Positions 23,630-35,231 of a stretch of 64,000 nucleotides of DNA are shown piece after piece. This stretch comes from Cryptomeria japonica (lineage: Eukaryota > Streptophyta > Pinopsida > Cupressales > Cupressaceae), in the NCBI RefSeq assembly GCF_030272615.1, contig NC_081415.1, positions 512,333,034-512,397,033 of the forward strand, written 5' to 3'. The notes under the pieces were generated by a model. The model had not been told where the DNA came from. It ran no database searches and saw only the letters and a list, made by a program, of their open reading frames with translations. Position numbers and translations under genes: made by a program. Position 1 is the first letter of the stretch. Every line of letters starts with the position of its first letter.

Positions 23630-24927
23630 CTATCTTAGTTTGTTCCTTGTCATCACTGGATCATCCTTATCTCCTATAATCTGACTTGGTGCATGGTGTC
23701 TTCTAACATACTTGGCTAATACAGGCTCGGTAGGCTCTGTATGATCTTCTTCATCACTTGGTAACTGGATATTCTCTTCATTTTCTTCAACAGTCTTCTC
23801 GGTAGGACTTCTCGATTGAACATAGATAAATTCATCATAGTCTTCTGGTTCCTTGGAATTTCCTTCATTATTTCTTTCTGCAAATTCTTCAATTTTCACA
23901 TTTGCACTTTCTACTATTTTGTTAGATGATTTGATCAAACATTTAAATGCTTTGCTTCTAGAAGAATAACCTAGAAATGTTCCTTCACTTTTCTGATCAA
24001 ACTTGCCATTTCTATCATCTTTGTGAACATAGCATCTACTTCCAAAGATTTTAAAATAACTAACATTAGGTTTCTTATCATACCAGATTTCATATGGTGT
24101 CTTCAAAGTACCTTTCTTCGATTGAACTCAGTTCAAGGTGTAAACTACAGTGCTTATTGCTTCTCTCCAAAATGTTTGTAGCACCTTCTTTTCAATCATC
24201 AGTGTTCTAGCACAATCCACAATAGATCTATTTCTTCTCTCAGCTATTCCATTCTGCTGTGGAGTTCTCGGTGCAGAGACTTGTCTTTTAATACCATGAT
24301 CATTGCAAAATAAGTTGAACTCATCAGATGTGAACTCTCCTCCTCTATCTAATCTAAGACATTTCAATTGTTTTCCTGTTTCATTTTCAAATCTTGCCTT
24401 GTACCATTTAAACATTTGAAAAACTTCTAATTTTTCTTTTAAAAACATTACTGACATCATCCTTGAATAGTCATCCATAAATAATATGAAATATTTATCA
24501 CCATAATAACTTTGAACTTTCATAGGACCACAAAGATCACTGTGCACTAGATCTGAAATTCCCTTAGAAGTGTAAGACTTACTTGTAAAGCTTGATCTTG
24601 TCATCTTACCCATCTGGCATCCTCGACACATAGCATTCTCACGTTTTTCAAGACTCGATAGACCTCTTACTCTGTGCTTCTTGCTTATTTTGATCAGATT
24701 ATCAAAATTTACATGACAAAACCTTTTATGTCATAACCAGGTATCATCAATCTTTGCATGCAAACACTTATTCCAAGTTGAGTCAGGTGAAATGTATTAC
24801 CTTTTGTTTGTGTCCCAGTAGCAGCTAACTTTCCATTTTTGTCATGAACTTTGACAATTCCTTTCTTAAATTCTATTCGGTAACCTGTGTTGTTTAGTTG
24901 TGCTACACTCAACAAATTGTATTTCAA
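23630..24927 (-). pseudogene. D integrase and linker
   Basis: Segments 24927-24709, 24631-24128 and 24106-23630. The zinc finger Cys pair is MCRGCQMGK near 24630-24605. The catalytic core shows HSDLCGPM (Asp), LDRGGEFTSDEF (Asp) and NGIAERRNRSIVDCAR (Glu). Then come the plant copia segment TPYEIWYDKKPNVSYFKIFG and GTFLGYSSRSKAFKCL. TGA at 24127 fits CGA to TGA (Arg in E). The segment ends at the TAG shared with E. Confidence 0.9.
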
Positions 24928-24981
24928 ACCTTCAACCTAATAAACATCATTGCATCTTGCATTATCAAGAAGTGTTATGGA

Positions 24982-25374
24982 TCATTTACCTCTTACCGGA
25001 CATGGTGCATCATTACCAAATCTAACATAGCCTCCATCATAATATTCTAATATAACAAACTTGTGTTTATCTCCTATCATATGATATGAGCATCCACTAT
25101 CTATAATCCAAGAATCATTAGTGTTTATGTGAGATATTAGGGCTTTTTCTTCATACCTTTCTTCATCTGATCCATCTTTGATAGCCACATAAACTACTTC
25201 CTCTGCATCAGTCTCATCTGATTTATCATCATTTGATTCCTCATCAGCTATTAAGCATGTCTTTCTATCTATTCTTTTGAAGTCTCGGTGTCCTATGTAA
25301 TGATTATCTTTCTGCCTATCATCTCGATAATCTCTCCTTTCAGTAAAATCTATGTTAGGACAGTTAGAAGCCAT
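24982..25374 (-). pseudogene. D gag C-terminus and protease
   Basis: Acidic region (ADEESNDDKSDETDAEEV), then WIIDSGCSYHMIGDKHKF, the protease active site with D-S-G. It ends before the LLDNAKC region. It is continuous with gag apart from a TGA at the zinc knuckle. Confidence 0.85.
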
Positions 25375-25377
25375 ATG

Positions 25378-26250
25378 TCATATCTTGTCCAAATTGAAAC
25401 ATTTCAAAGGTAGTTTTCCTTTATACTTACCTTTGCCTCTCGGTAACCTTTTGGCTAAAAGTGCTTCAAACTCTTCTTTCTTTCTAATTTCCTCATATAA
25501 TTTGTGTACTGCTTCCATGTTCTTATGAAATCTTTCACTTGCTCCACTGTGATCTCCTTCAAAGTACTTATACTTTCTTTCATTGTAATCATTAGATTCA
25601 TCAAGATGAAAAGAACTAAATGCAGATTCAACTTTATTTATCGAAGATCCACTGTTATCCAAATTACTTAACTCAAATGCATGTAGCTTACCAAAAGTAG
25701 CATCTAAAGATACTGGCATATTAGGTATAAACCTCAATTCATTGTTTGCAGAGACTCGGATTGCATAAGCTAGTAGAAGGGTTCTTAACAACTTACTTGT
25801 TATATCATTTTCTTCAATAGTTCCACCTACTCCTTTGATTTGATTGACAATCTCCTTTACTCTTATATTGTACTGAGTTATGTTCTCACCTTCATTCATC
25901 CTCATAGATTCAAGTTGTCCTCTTAGACTATCTACTTTTGCTCTTTGAACATGTTCATCTCCTCCATATATTGATATGAGCTTGTCCCACATTGCCTTTG
26001 CGTCATTGCAGCCTTCTAGATCATTAAACTCTGAATCAGTCAATGCAAATGTTATTTCAATCATTTCTTGAATATGTTCTCTCTTCACCTTTATCTCTTC
26101 TATAGTCAATGGATAGGTGCTCGGTGTAACAAAATCATTCTCCAGATAGTATACAACATATTCTCCAACTCTTGATAGATGTAGCTTCATCCTTTTTTGC
26201 CATGTAGAGAAACTTGACTTGTTCAGCTTCGGTGCATCCCTCTTATACAT
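25378..26250 (-). pseudogene. D gag (UBN2-type)
   Basis: Start ATG at 26250 (MYKRDAPKLNKSSFSTWQKR). A UBN2-type gag follows with the typical segments AKAMWDKLISIYGG, LRGQLESMRMNEGENITQYN and LRTLLLAYAIRVSA, then a basic stretch (RLPRGKGKYKGK). The zinc knuckle begins CFNLDKI, where E has CFNCDKIGHMASNC, and then meets TGA, so the knuckle is broken. Length to the knuckle matches E. Confidence 0.9.
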
Positions 26251-26300
26251 CTTTGGATCTTTAACTCAAGTGCCTTTAAACTTTCCTTCTAGAGTCCAAA

Positions 26301-26314
26301 GCTCTGATACCAAT
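26301..26314 (-). other. Primer-binding site of D
   Basis: The minus strand reads ATTGGTATCAGAGC immediately after the 5' LTR end, the usual initiator tRNA-Met primer site of plant LTR elements. Confidence 0.85.
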
Positions 26315-27865
26315 TGATAGTTCTGATACTTAATATAAGTACAGATCCAGTAGCCAACAAGATGAGAGGGGGGGGGGGGTGAATCATACAAACTTAATCA
26401 TCCATAAAAACATCAGATTCAACCTCGGTAACATATACTTCAGTAATATAACCAAAATTGTTAAACATGCAAACTCAAAAGCATATAAACATTATAAACC
26501 TCATAACAACAGATTTAACGTGGAAACCCAAATAGGGAAAAACCACTGTGGGATTTCGGACCCACTAAGAAATATACTCTTCTAGAGTATGCTCGGTTAA
26601 AAGAAAATCCTGTTAAATATTACAAACACATTGCTAGATGTGACCCGGTTAAGGGATTTCCCTCAGATCTATTAGGATCTTCACTTTGTTAGAAGTGACC
26701 TTGTTAAAGGATTTCAAACACTCAATCAGAATGTCACCTTGCTAGAGGGTTTTACATATAAGACTGTTAAGTCCACTCGGTTAAGAGATTTTCTGTCACT
26801 TTCACAAAATAACAATAATAAAAATCTATCTGTAACTTCACATCTAAAATGCTAAAGCAGATTCCTATTTGTTCAATACAATCTAGACATAGAACTAATC
26901 TTGTCTATCTATTAGGCTTCTATACTCTGTTATTCTAATAGGTCTTCAAGCTTCTGTGCTCGGTAATCACTATGTAGCATCCCTATGCATACACTTGCCT
27001 GCATCCATTGTTTATCAGCAGTTTCCTATTTATAAACAATTAGGTAACCGCTTAATCTCCTTGATCACATTTCCCATGATCAATCATAGCCATCAGATCT
27101 TCAATCTTGTCCAGGTTCAATGCATCTTTCAATCTGAAAATGTTTTACCCCACCTTGGAACTTGCATACATTTCTTGGAACTTGTGCTAGGGTATTGTGG
27201 TTCAATCTGAGCTGTAGATCTTCGTGCCGACTTTCCATTGCCTTAGATTCGTTAACAAACTTCTTCCATGGCTCACCAATCATTTAATCCTCTCCATCTC
27301 ATCAGCTTCCTTCATTAAATACCACATATAAACATTTAATACATTCTGTTATAGCTCGGTTACAACTCAATAACAACTCAGTGAATACTAAACTTCACTC
27401 GGTAGACATTCCACCTTCATTAACCGATAGCGATAACCTTAGGGTTTACCAACTAGGTTCCTTAGGGTTTACCGACTAGGTTCTTTACTTGATAACATAG
27501 TATAGTATTAACCTTTACATTTTACAACATATGTATGATGTTAAAACAATCTAAAACATCATGATCTTGTCATTGTCTGACTTGGTACTAGTTGCCCATT
27601 GAATACCTTATTCATCCCCTTATTCATCATATTCTTTCCTGTGTCTTTTACCAACATCTTTATAATCTTCATATCATACTTCTCAAGATATGGCAACATC
27701 ATATTGAATTAGAAAATCAATTTCTTGACATCAATGACAAAATAATAATATCAAGACAATAAACATCTTTAATCAGTTATATACATAATCATCAACAACC
27801 TTCTCAATATCCTTATGAAATGCCAACAATATTTCATTGTTTGTTATAATGCAATATTGCCAACA
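26315..27865 (-). repeat. 5' LTR of D
   Basis: 1,551 bases; minus strand starts TGTTGGCAATATTGC at 27865. It has a run of 12 G (26368-26379; C on the element strand) near its end and two tandem 23-base telobox-containing units (27437-27459, 27460-27482). TATAAATAGG lies at 27034-27025 on the minus strand. Confidence 0.9.
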
Positions 27866-27870
27866 GCATG

Positions 27871-29046
27871 TGGTGTAATAGCCACCGAGCATGAAGATAT
27901 TGCAGTAAGGTTGTTTGTACAAACATTAACTGAAGCAAGTGCATATTGGTTTTATCATTTTCCAAATAGTATAATAACAAACTAGCAAGATTTGAAAACT
28001 ATTTTTTAAGCTAGGTTCAAGGTAGCAGAGGATGAGCATTCTCTTTTGGCTCAATTATCTCAATTAAAAAATGAAATCCCTAAATCTATGAGAGATTTCA
28101 TGGCTAAATTTGATAAAATTATTCATAAAATTCTTGCAAATCAGAAACCTTCATATGATAACTTAAAATGTTTTTTTATAAATTCTATGCCCTCAAAGAT
28201 AATTCTGTGATTCACAGACAAAGAGTTGCAACTTTGAATGATTTTAAAACACTTGCCGTTGAATGGGAGGATGGCTTGATCACTGCGGGAAAATGGAAGA
28301 GAGAAGTACAAGTGGCCAATGTGCAACACTCTACTTCTTCAGACCCTATAATTCAAAGATTGGTGAATGATGTAATAATGCTCAAAAGATAGTTACCCAA
28401 GGCTAGTACATCTTATTCACAACCTTACCAAGACATACCAAGGAGGAATACAAATCAGTCTATGGGAATTGGGAATAAAGCCTTGCAACTGCCCCCAACC
28501 AAAAAAGATTGGCAATTGAAGCTCCACCACTAAAGCAAAATATGTTTTTTTTTTAATCTCAGTGATGATTATGATGGTACTTCTTGTCCACAGATGGTGC
28601 ATTATGCATAGCTGATTGGTTCTAAAGATTTTTCAAATGAACTAAGTGAAGAAGAATCTTTTAGGAAACCTGGCGACTCTAAAATCCACTTCTTGGAGTA
28701 TGAGTCAGATTCAGAATGAGGAGGTGATATTTTGGTTACCTTGGAGGATCCTTCTTGTGTTGTATTGAATAGAACCTAACATAATGTAAAACCTCAGGGT
28801 GCTCCCTCATCTTCTATTATGAATTATAAAGGTAAGGACATTGTTTCTAGGCTTCATAATAATGATTATAAGTCTTAAGAATCCTAGTTGATTAAATATT
28901 TAGAGAGTGAAGGTTCATTTGACAATGTAGAGTTTTGTAAATCCTCACAGATTCACATTACACCAGCTGAATATCTTTAATTAAATCCCAAAGAACTTGA
29001 TAGGATAGTTAAGTTTGTAAAAGGAAATAATGCATCACAAGCTGAC
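27871..29046 (+). pseudogene. Element C gag, C-terminal part and gag-protease spacer
   Basis: Continues the gag frame after D: HEDIAVRLFVQTLTEASAYW, then DLKTIF. A change of frame near 28180 leads to HRQRVATLNDFKTLAVEWED and IQRLVNDVIMLKR. TAG at 28390-28392 fits CAG to TAG. From about 28540 to 29046 the sequence reads as an acidic gag-protease spacer with many stops. The polypeptide matches Tat-type gag in layout, without a visible zinc knuckle. Confidence 0.75.
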
Positions 29047-29538
29047 GTGGTACAATGGTCATTTAATACTGCATTGTCTTCCCAAGGTGATGTGTCAATT
29101 CATCTTGTTACTCATGAAGATATCTCTGAAATAATATCCCTTCAAACTAATGATATGTTATCTATTCTCAAATCAAAACCCAAGCGTTTTTATAAATATT
29201 TGTTCATAAATGGTCATAAATTAAAAAATTGTATTATAGACATAGGTGCCTTAGATAATATCATGACATCTGGAGTAGCTAAGGCTTCGGGATTATCCTT
29301 AACAAAAAACTTTGGTAGATGTTATTCAATGGACTCCAAACAAATACCCTTATTAGGAAAGATCAAAGATGCTCAAGTGGTCCTTGCCACTCATCTAAAT
29401 AAAATAATTAAGTTAACCATTTTAATAGTTGATATGCATGCAAGTTACAACATGCTATTAAGTCAAACATTTTGTAGAGACTTGGGTGGTGAGATAAAGA
29501 TGGATTGGTCTCAAGCCACCATTCCCATAGGGAAATAG
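29047..29538 (+). pseudogene. Element C protease
   Basis: A 163-codon frame. NCIIDIGALDNIMTSGVAKA sits where retropepsins have D-S/T-G-A, so the Ser/Thr of the active site is Ile here and the enzyme should be inactive. The flap region and the ILIVDMHASYNMLLSQTFCR segment, matching the conserved YN(M/I)LLGR, are visible. Confidence 0.75.
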
Positions 29539-29610
29539 CGAGTCATTTTGTAGCCTGAACCCAAATCTAAGTTCACCATTTTTCCCTCTAATGATCCAAA
29601 GGCTCAAATT

Positions 29611-30137
29611 TTGTACCATGAATGCCAATTTAGAAATTATATGATTTTATCTGATAATGAACCTATAGAGAATTTTTCACAACTAGAGGCAGAGGAAAAT
29701 CTATGGTTGATGGAATTTGATGGGAGTTGTGCAACATCAGGGTTTGGAGTTGGGGTAGTTATCATTCCTCCCTTTAGTATACACATCCTTTTTTATTTTA
29801 AATTGGAATTCAAGAACACAAAAAATATTGCCGAGTATGAAGCCTTGTTGTTGGGATTCTTGAAGCAAAAAAATTGGGACTAAGACTTCTGCAAGTTAAG
29901 GGAGATGCAAAGTTGATTGTGAAATAGGTCAGAGAATTGTTCAATGTGAAGAATGAGATATTGAAGTATTACCAAAATAGAGTGTGGGATAAAATTGAAG
30001 GTTTTGATGCATTTTCTATTGATTCCATTCCCAGAGAACAAAACTCCAAAGTTGATTCATTAGCAATATCAGCTTCTCTATTGATTCCTTATCCTAAGTT
30101 TACAAATGATACCTATCGAGTGGAATTGATATACTGA
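29611..30137 (+). pseudogene. Element C additional RNase H, upstream of RT
   Basis: LWLMEFDGSCATSGFGVGVV (Asp), KNIAEYEALLLGFL (Glu), then after a one-base frame change near 29870 LLQVKGDAKLIVK (Asp) and PREQNSKVDSLAISA (final Asp). All four acidic positions of an archaeal/plant-type RNase H are present. This domain lies between protease and RT, apart from the native RNase H that begins after RT. Dual RNase H is a mark of the Tat lineage; the upstream position is the odd part. 30138-30484 continues as decayed pol linker. Confidence 0.8.
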
Positions 30138-30484
30138 CCTAGTGTACTTGATTATTCTAAATTTTCGTACGTCTTTGTGAATGAAATACAAATCAACAAC
30201 TTCTTGCATTGTGTAGGAACATTCACAAACACCTTCTTTGATGGATCAGGTGTTGAATGTAAGGAGTTTTCGTTGGAGAAGGGTTGAGAAATGAATGATG
30301 GGGTAATACAATTAAAAGAGAATAAAATTCCTAAAGGATTGGTCTCTTTAGAACATCTTTTTGATCATCATGATGCCTATAAGAAGAGAAAAGATGACTA
30401 GATTCCTATAGTCCAAGACGCTCGTGGTTATGAAAGAGTTAATATTGCAACTAAGGAAGATCCCATGTATATAAATCTAGGAAA

Positions 30485-31640
30485 ATGTTGCACACCTTTA
30501 GAGAAAGAAAGGTTCATCACTCTCCTATTGGAATAAAAAGATGTTTTCCTTGGTATTATGATGAATTGAAGAACTTCAAGGAAAGAAAATTTCAATATCA
30601 CATTCCTCTAAAACCTGGAATGAGTCCTTTCTGGCAAAAACTTCAAAATTTTAACCCCAAAGTAGATGAAGCTATATTTCAAGAGGTAGACAAAATGTTG
30701 AAAGCTAGGATTATATACCCTATTCACCATTCTACCTAGATAGCCAATATTGTCCCTGTCCATAAAAAAATGGAGAGATAAGAATTTGTTTGGACTTTAG
30801 GAATCTAAATCAGACCTGTCTCAAAGATAATTACCCATTACCTACTATGGATCATATTTTGCAAACAATCTCAGGTTCAGAAATGATGTCTATGCTTGAT
30901 GGCTTTTTTGGTTATAATCAAATTAATGTTTCATAAAGTGACCAACATAAAACTACTTTCATCACTCCTTGGGGTAATTTCACCTATAATAGGATGCCAT
31001 TTTGTCTAATAAATGTAGGATCCACTTTCCAAAGGGCTATGGACTTATCTTTCGGTCATATAAAAGATAAAATAATTGTTGTATATCTTGATGACTTAAC
31101 TATCTTCTTGAAGAGGGGAAAGCATCACCTTAGAGACTTGAGGCAGGGTTTTCAAAGGTGTCAGGAACATGGAGTGTCATTGAACCTAAAGAAGTCAGTG
31201 TTTGGAGTTACAGAGGGTAAATTACTTGGCCACATCATCTCTAAAGAAGTTAGAGTGCATCCTGAGAGAGTAAAAGCAATTCAACAGTTAAGTTTACCAT
31301 CAAACAGAAATGCAGTCAAGCCTTTCTTTGGGCAGGTAAATTTTTTGAGGAGATTTGTTCCAGATTTTGCAGAAATCACAAGGTACATTGTACATGTGAT
31401 GAGTGAAAAGAAACTATTCAAATGGAATGAAGAGGGAAAGAAAGAATTTGAATCAATAAAGCAAGCTATTGCTCAAGCACCTATTCTTGTTAATCTAGAT
31501 TTTAAGAAAGATTTTATCATCTATTATTATGCCTCGGAACATACCATGTTAGGGATTTTGTTACAAAAGAATGAAGTGACTGAGGAGTTTTCCTTAGTCT
31601 TATTTGTTGGACTTCAAGATTCCTGTTTTGTAGTTGTTGC
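30485..31640 (+). pseudogene. Element C reverse transcriptase and stub of native RNase H
   Basis: FQYHIPLKPGMSPFWQKL and KMLKARIIYPIHHST open the RT. Several frame breaks follow to 30990, then NRMPFCLINVGSTFQRAMD (about 30990-31035), VVYLDDLTIF (catalytic box) and the thumb/connection segment VNFLRRFVPDFAEITR. The native RNase H begins (DFIIYYYASEHTMLGILLQK) but is lost after about 35 residues. Integrase begins within about 60 bases, so most of the second RNase H is deleted. Confidence 0.85.
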
Positions 31641-31654
31641 ATTTTACTTAACTT

Positions 31655-32850
31655 ATGGGGATTGTCCAGAGCATCCCTCTCCAAGAGAAAAAATGGAATC
31701 TGAGATTAAAGACTGCCAAATATGTTATTTTTGATGATGTATTGTTGAAAAAGGGGCTAGATGGAACTTTCCTATGCTATGTGGACAAGTCACTTCAAGA
31801 GTCACTATTGAAAACATTAAATGATGAAGCCCATGGTGGTCATTTTTCATCAACAGTATCTACCTACAAATCCTGAGAAATTATTATTATTGGCAAGGTA
31901 TATTTAAGGATGCATACGCTTGGGTGGTTAAGCGTTAAAAATGTAAGTTATTCATAGGAAAGCCACAACTTGCAACATTACCTTTTAGACCGGTAGTTAT
32001 TGATGAATTATTTAAATAATGGGGTTTAGATTTTATAGGTCCCTTCTCACCTACCTCAAGTGCTGGACATACACACATACTGATAGCTACAAATAATTTC
32101 ACCAATGGGTTGAAGCTATTCCAGTGCGCAAGACAACTTCTGAGGTTGTTTGTAGTTTTCTTAAAGAAAATATTCTGGTTCGATTTGGAGTTCCTCAGAA
32201 AATTGTGGCTGATAATGCAACCAACTTATTTTCTGCTAAGATTTCATTATTTTTTTATGATAATGCGATATCTCTTGCTCACTCGTCAGATTATTATCCT
32301 CAGGGTAATGTCCAGGTGGAGTCAAGTAATAAAACTTTGATAAATATTATGAAGAAGTTAGTGAGTGAAAATTTCAAAGATTGGCACAAAAGATTGCATG
32401 AAACTCTTCGGGAAGATCACACATCTCCAAAAAGAACTATAGGGATGTCACCTTTTGAAATAGTGTATGGAATGGGGGCTCAAGTGTCACTTCCCTTAGA
32501 ACTTGTAGCTTCAAAGTTACAGACTGTTATTCAAGATGTATATTTTCAAGATTCTCTGGAGAAGAGGATTATGCATTGGATGAGGATTGATGAAGAAATG
32601 GATAAATTGGTTTGATCAGATTTCAAAATATCAAATGAGGGTCAAGAAAATATTTGACAGGAGAGCCAGGCCACAAAAATTCATGTTGGGCGACTAGGCT
32701 CTGCTTTAGGATAGAAGAAGAGAACCAAAAGGTGCACATGTGAAGTTCAAATCATTATGGACAGGACCATTTACAATTCAAGAGGTAAAAGGCCCTAATT
32801 CTTTCAAGTTAGCATATCAAGATGGTACTATTCTTCCCCTAATCTACAAT
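31655..32850 (+). pseudogene. Element C integrase
   Basis: The frame at 31655-31876 gives the N-terminal part (LQESLLKTLNDEAHGGHF, first His). The Cys pair region near 31930 is disrupted. The core is visible as GLDFIGPFSPTSSAG (first Asp, near 32030), VADNATNLFSAKI (second Asp) and QGNVQVESSNKTLINIMKKL (Glu). The downstream segment to 32850 holds FDRRARPQKFMLGD and KGPNSFKLAYQDG with stops. 32850-33050 has no recognised feature. Confidence 0.8.
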
Positions 32851-33050
32851 GGGTAGGATCTGTAATTATATCAATTGTAAGCAGGAGTCGCCCACAAGTC
32901 TTGTACATAAGTTTTGTTGTGTTTGGTTTGTTGTTTCAGTTCCATTTTTGTGTTTGTTTGGTCCTTTTGATTTAAGGCTCATTTGTGAAACCAGAGATCT
33001 CGAGGTTCATATCTTGGTCCCTTGTTGTCCCACTCCCCAGTCAGAGCCAA

Positions 33051-33557
33051 TGTTTGCCCCCCCTACCTTCATTCAAAATTTCAAACTCGGAGGTTGCCTT
33101 TTTGGTGTTTATTTTCTCTTTGGGTCATATACTTACTCTCTTTGAGCCCGAGTCATTGAACCTTTTCAAAGTTCAAAGTTCAAAGTTCAAAACATGCTTT
33201 AAAGAATTTTCTTCATGGCTTTATTTTATGGTAAAGTGAGCTTTTTATTACAATTTGTGAACTTGAACCATAGAACCTGTTTGGGTCAAGATCCAAGGTT
33301 CAAAGTCGGTCATACGTCGGTTCTATCTTTGCTCGTTAACTCTTCTTTGCTATGTCATGTAGTTAGTGTTAGTGTTGTTCTGTGTTATTTCTCAATATTG
33401 AACTTGAACCTTTAAACCTCTTGGTTTTTGGTTCAAGGTTCAAAGTTAGAATTCTTAAAGTCTGAAGTTCTATGTAGAACTAACACATGCATCATGAAGC
33501 GAATATGATGGCGGAAAAAGAGAATATTGTGGGGGATTCAAAATGTCAGTTTCTTAA
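33051..33557 (+). repeat. Element C 3' LTR, first part
   Basis: Matches the start of the 5' LTR (16159-16668), including the TTCAAAG clusters. It is interrupted by A after CTTAA (33553-33557). Confidence 0.85.
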
Positions 33558-35152
33558 TGGTGTAGGAGCACCCTTTCAAACTCTTTCTCTTTCTTTTTCT
33601 TGTTGGTGATATGCTTCTTATGAAGCCATTGTACATGAATAAGAGCTATGAGCTCATGTGTGCTAGACTAGGTCCTAGTGGATATCTTAGGGGTTATGAG
33701 TCAAGATTGTGATTTTATTGAGAATGGAGGGTATGTGTGTCCTTGAAGTGTTTAGGGGTCCTTTATAACATGGTGGTGTCCTTAGGTTGGCCCATTGTGG
33801 GTCTAGGAGTCATAAAAAGTAACATTGGGAAAGTTGCTCAAAAGTTGCAAAAGTTACATGACAACTTCTAAAAGTTGTCAAGCAACTTTTCCACCATAAT
33901 GTCAAATTATTTAGGTTAGCATGGAAAACCCTAGTTTGGACACATAGACTGAGGTATAGGTAGTATAAGTACTTGAAAACCCTAAATTAAAGGGTTGGAT
34001 GTCAGAGATTCTATGGCCCTAGAAAAAGATCAGACTGAGACTGTGAAACTGTGACCAGTCAGTTTGTATGAAGCAATCAAGCAAGTTAATGGATTGAAAA
34101 ATGTCTAAAACTATATGGAATGTTTTTCATGGTGTAAATACTCTCATTTCAAGCAATTAGTTTAGGTTCTTACTTGCAGATTGAGTGTGTGTGTAAATAG
34201 TCTATAAATTGTCTTCTTACTATCCAGTTTTGGATAGGATTGTGTAAATGAAGTCTTAACTCCATTCCCTATTGTGGAACCACCATGAAAACATGTGGAA
34301 TCGATGAAAAGACCCTATAGATTAGTCCAAAGTAGGAAAGGCCCTTCAAAATGCAGGGAGGCCAAGAAAAGACCTACTCCTAGGTGAGACTAGACAGTGC
34401 CCAGTTAGGAGAGGTTTAATTGGAGAGGTCTTGGAGAGCAAGGTTGAATAGTGGAGAGTACATCCTTTGTAGAAAGTGCAGAGGAGTGTTTGAAGCATCA
34501 ATGGTGTGAAGGAGGAGCCTCCACCAATCCAAACAAGGTGGATAACACTCAAAGCCTTCACTGTGACCCAAGCAGACTACAAAACCCTCATAAAACCCTT
34601 GTAAAACCCCAAAATTCGCCCTAGGCACTATACGGCCACTTGGAGGCCTAAAACCTAGAAAATATTTGAGCCCTTGCGAATTGAATGGCAGTCCATTTTG
34701 GGAGTTAGGGTTGTTTGTGCATCATTTGTGAGAGGGAGCCCTAGAAGACCGGTTAGGAGGCCTAATTGGTCGTAATCCTTGTAGCCCTTTTTGAAGGCAA
34801 AAACCCAAATTTGTGAAATCGGTAAGGGGTTAGAATCTTGAAACCTCTTGGGGGCTCATAAGTGGGTGGAAAAACCTTAAAATAGACCTCAAACAAACTT
34901 GTTAAGACCTTGGAAGGTGTGGAACAAGATTAGCCCTTATTAGCCATAGTAAGGGATTTTGAGTCTCTTGAGTAGGTGAAACCTTAGGAGCAGCATAGAA
35001 ACTCATTGGTGGGTGGATTGGGCAAGGTCAAGGGATTCCTCAAGCAAAGGAAGTCTTAGGGACCCTAGGGTGTGAGGAGAATACTAGGAGATCCAAGGAA
35101 AGGATCCAAGAGCATAGACTAGGCTAGTCTATCCCAAAACCCCATCCCATCA
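33558..35152 (+). repeat. 5' LTR of A
   Basis: 1,595 bases, from TGGTGTAGGAG to CCCATCA, followed by GAT and the primer site. The 3' copy differs by several percent. Contains a stem-like pair AAGTTGC / GCAACTT near 33830-33890. No supported gene; the small open frames at 34346-34628 are chance. Confidence 0.92.
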
Positions 35153-35155
35153 GAT

Positions 35156-35167
35156 TGGTATCAGAGC
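35156..35167 (+). other. Primer-binding site of A
   Basis: TGGTATCAGAGC three bases after the LTR end, initiator tRNA-Met type. Confidence 0.85.
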
Positions 35168-35231
35168 ATGTGAAAGACTTGTTGGACTGTGTATGTCTCT
35201 ATATACTAGTGAATCAGTAGGGGAGAGCAAA

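Larger units (their letters stand above)
20166..27865 (-). mobile_element. Ty1/copia element D (7.7 kb, minus strand)
   Basis: A complete element with two LTRs, a tRNA-Met-type primer site, gag-PR-INT-RT-RNase H order and a polypurine tract. It is flanked by GCATG at 20161-20165 and 27866-27870, a 5-bp duplication of C's gag. The PR-INT-RT order identifies Ty1/copia. The polypurine tract and LTR start resemble Sirevirus-type elements. Element E is a close relative. Confidence 0.95.

Noticed and set aside
31877-32110. A host gene between RT and integrase of element C
   Set aside because: The sequence is the eroded zinc-finger region of integrase, continuous with both sides.
33558-35152. A's 5' LTR and 47520 onward as separate solo LTRs
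   Set aside because: They enclose a full chromovirus interior with primer site and polypurine tract, and the outer flanks carry the CTTAA duplication.
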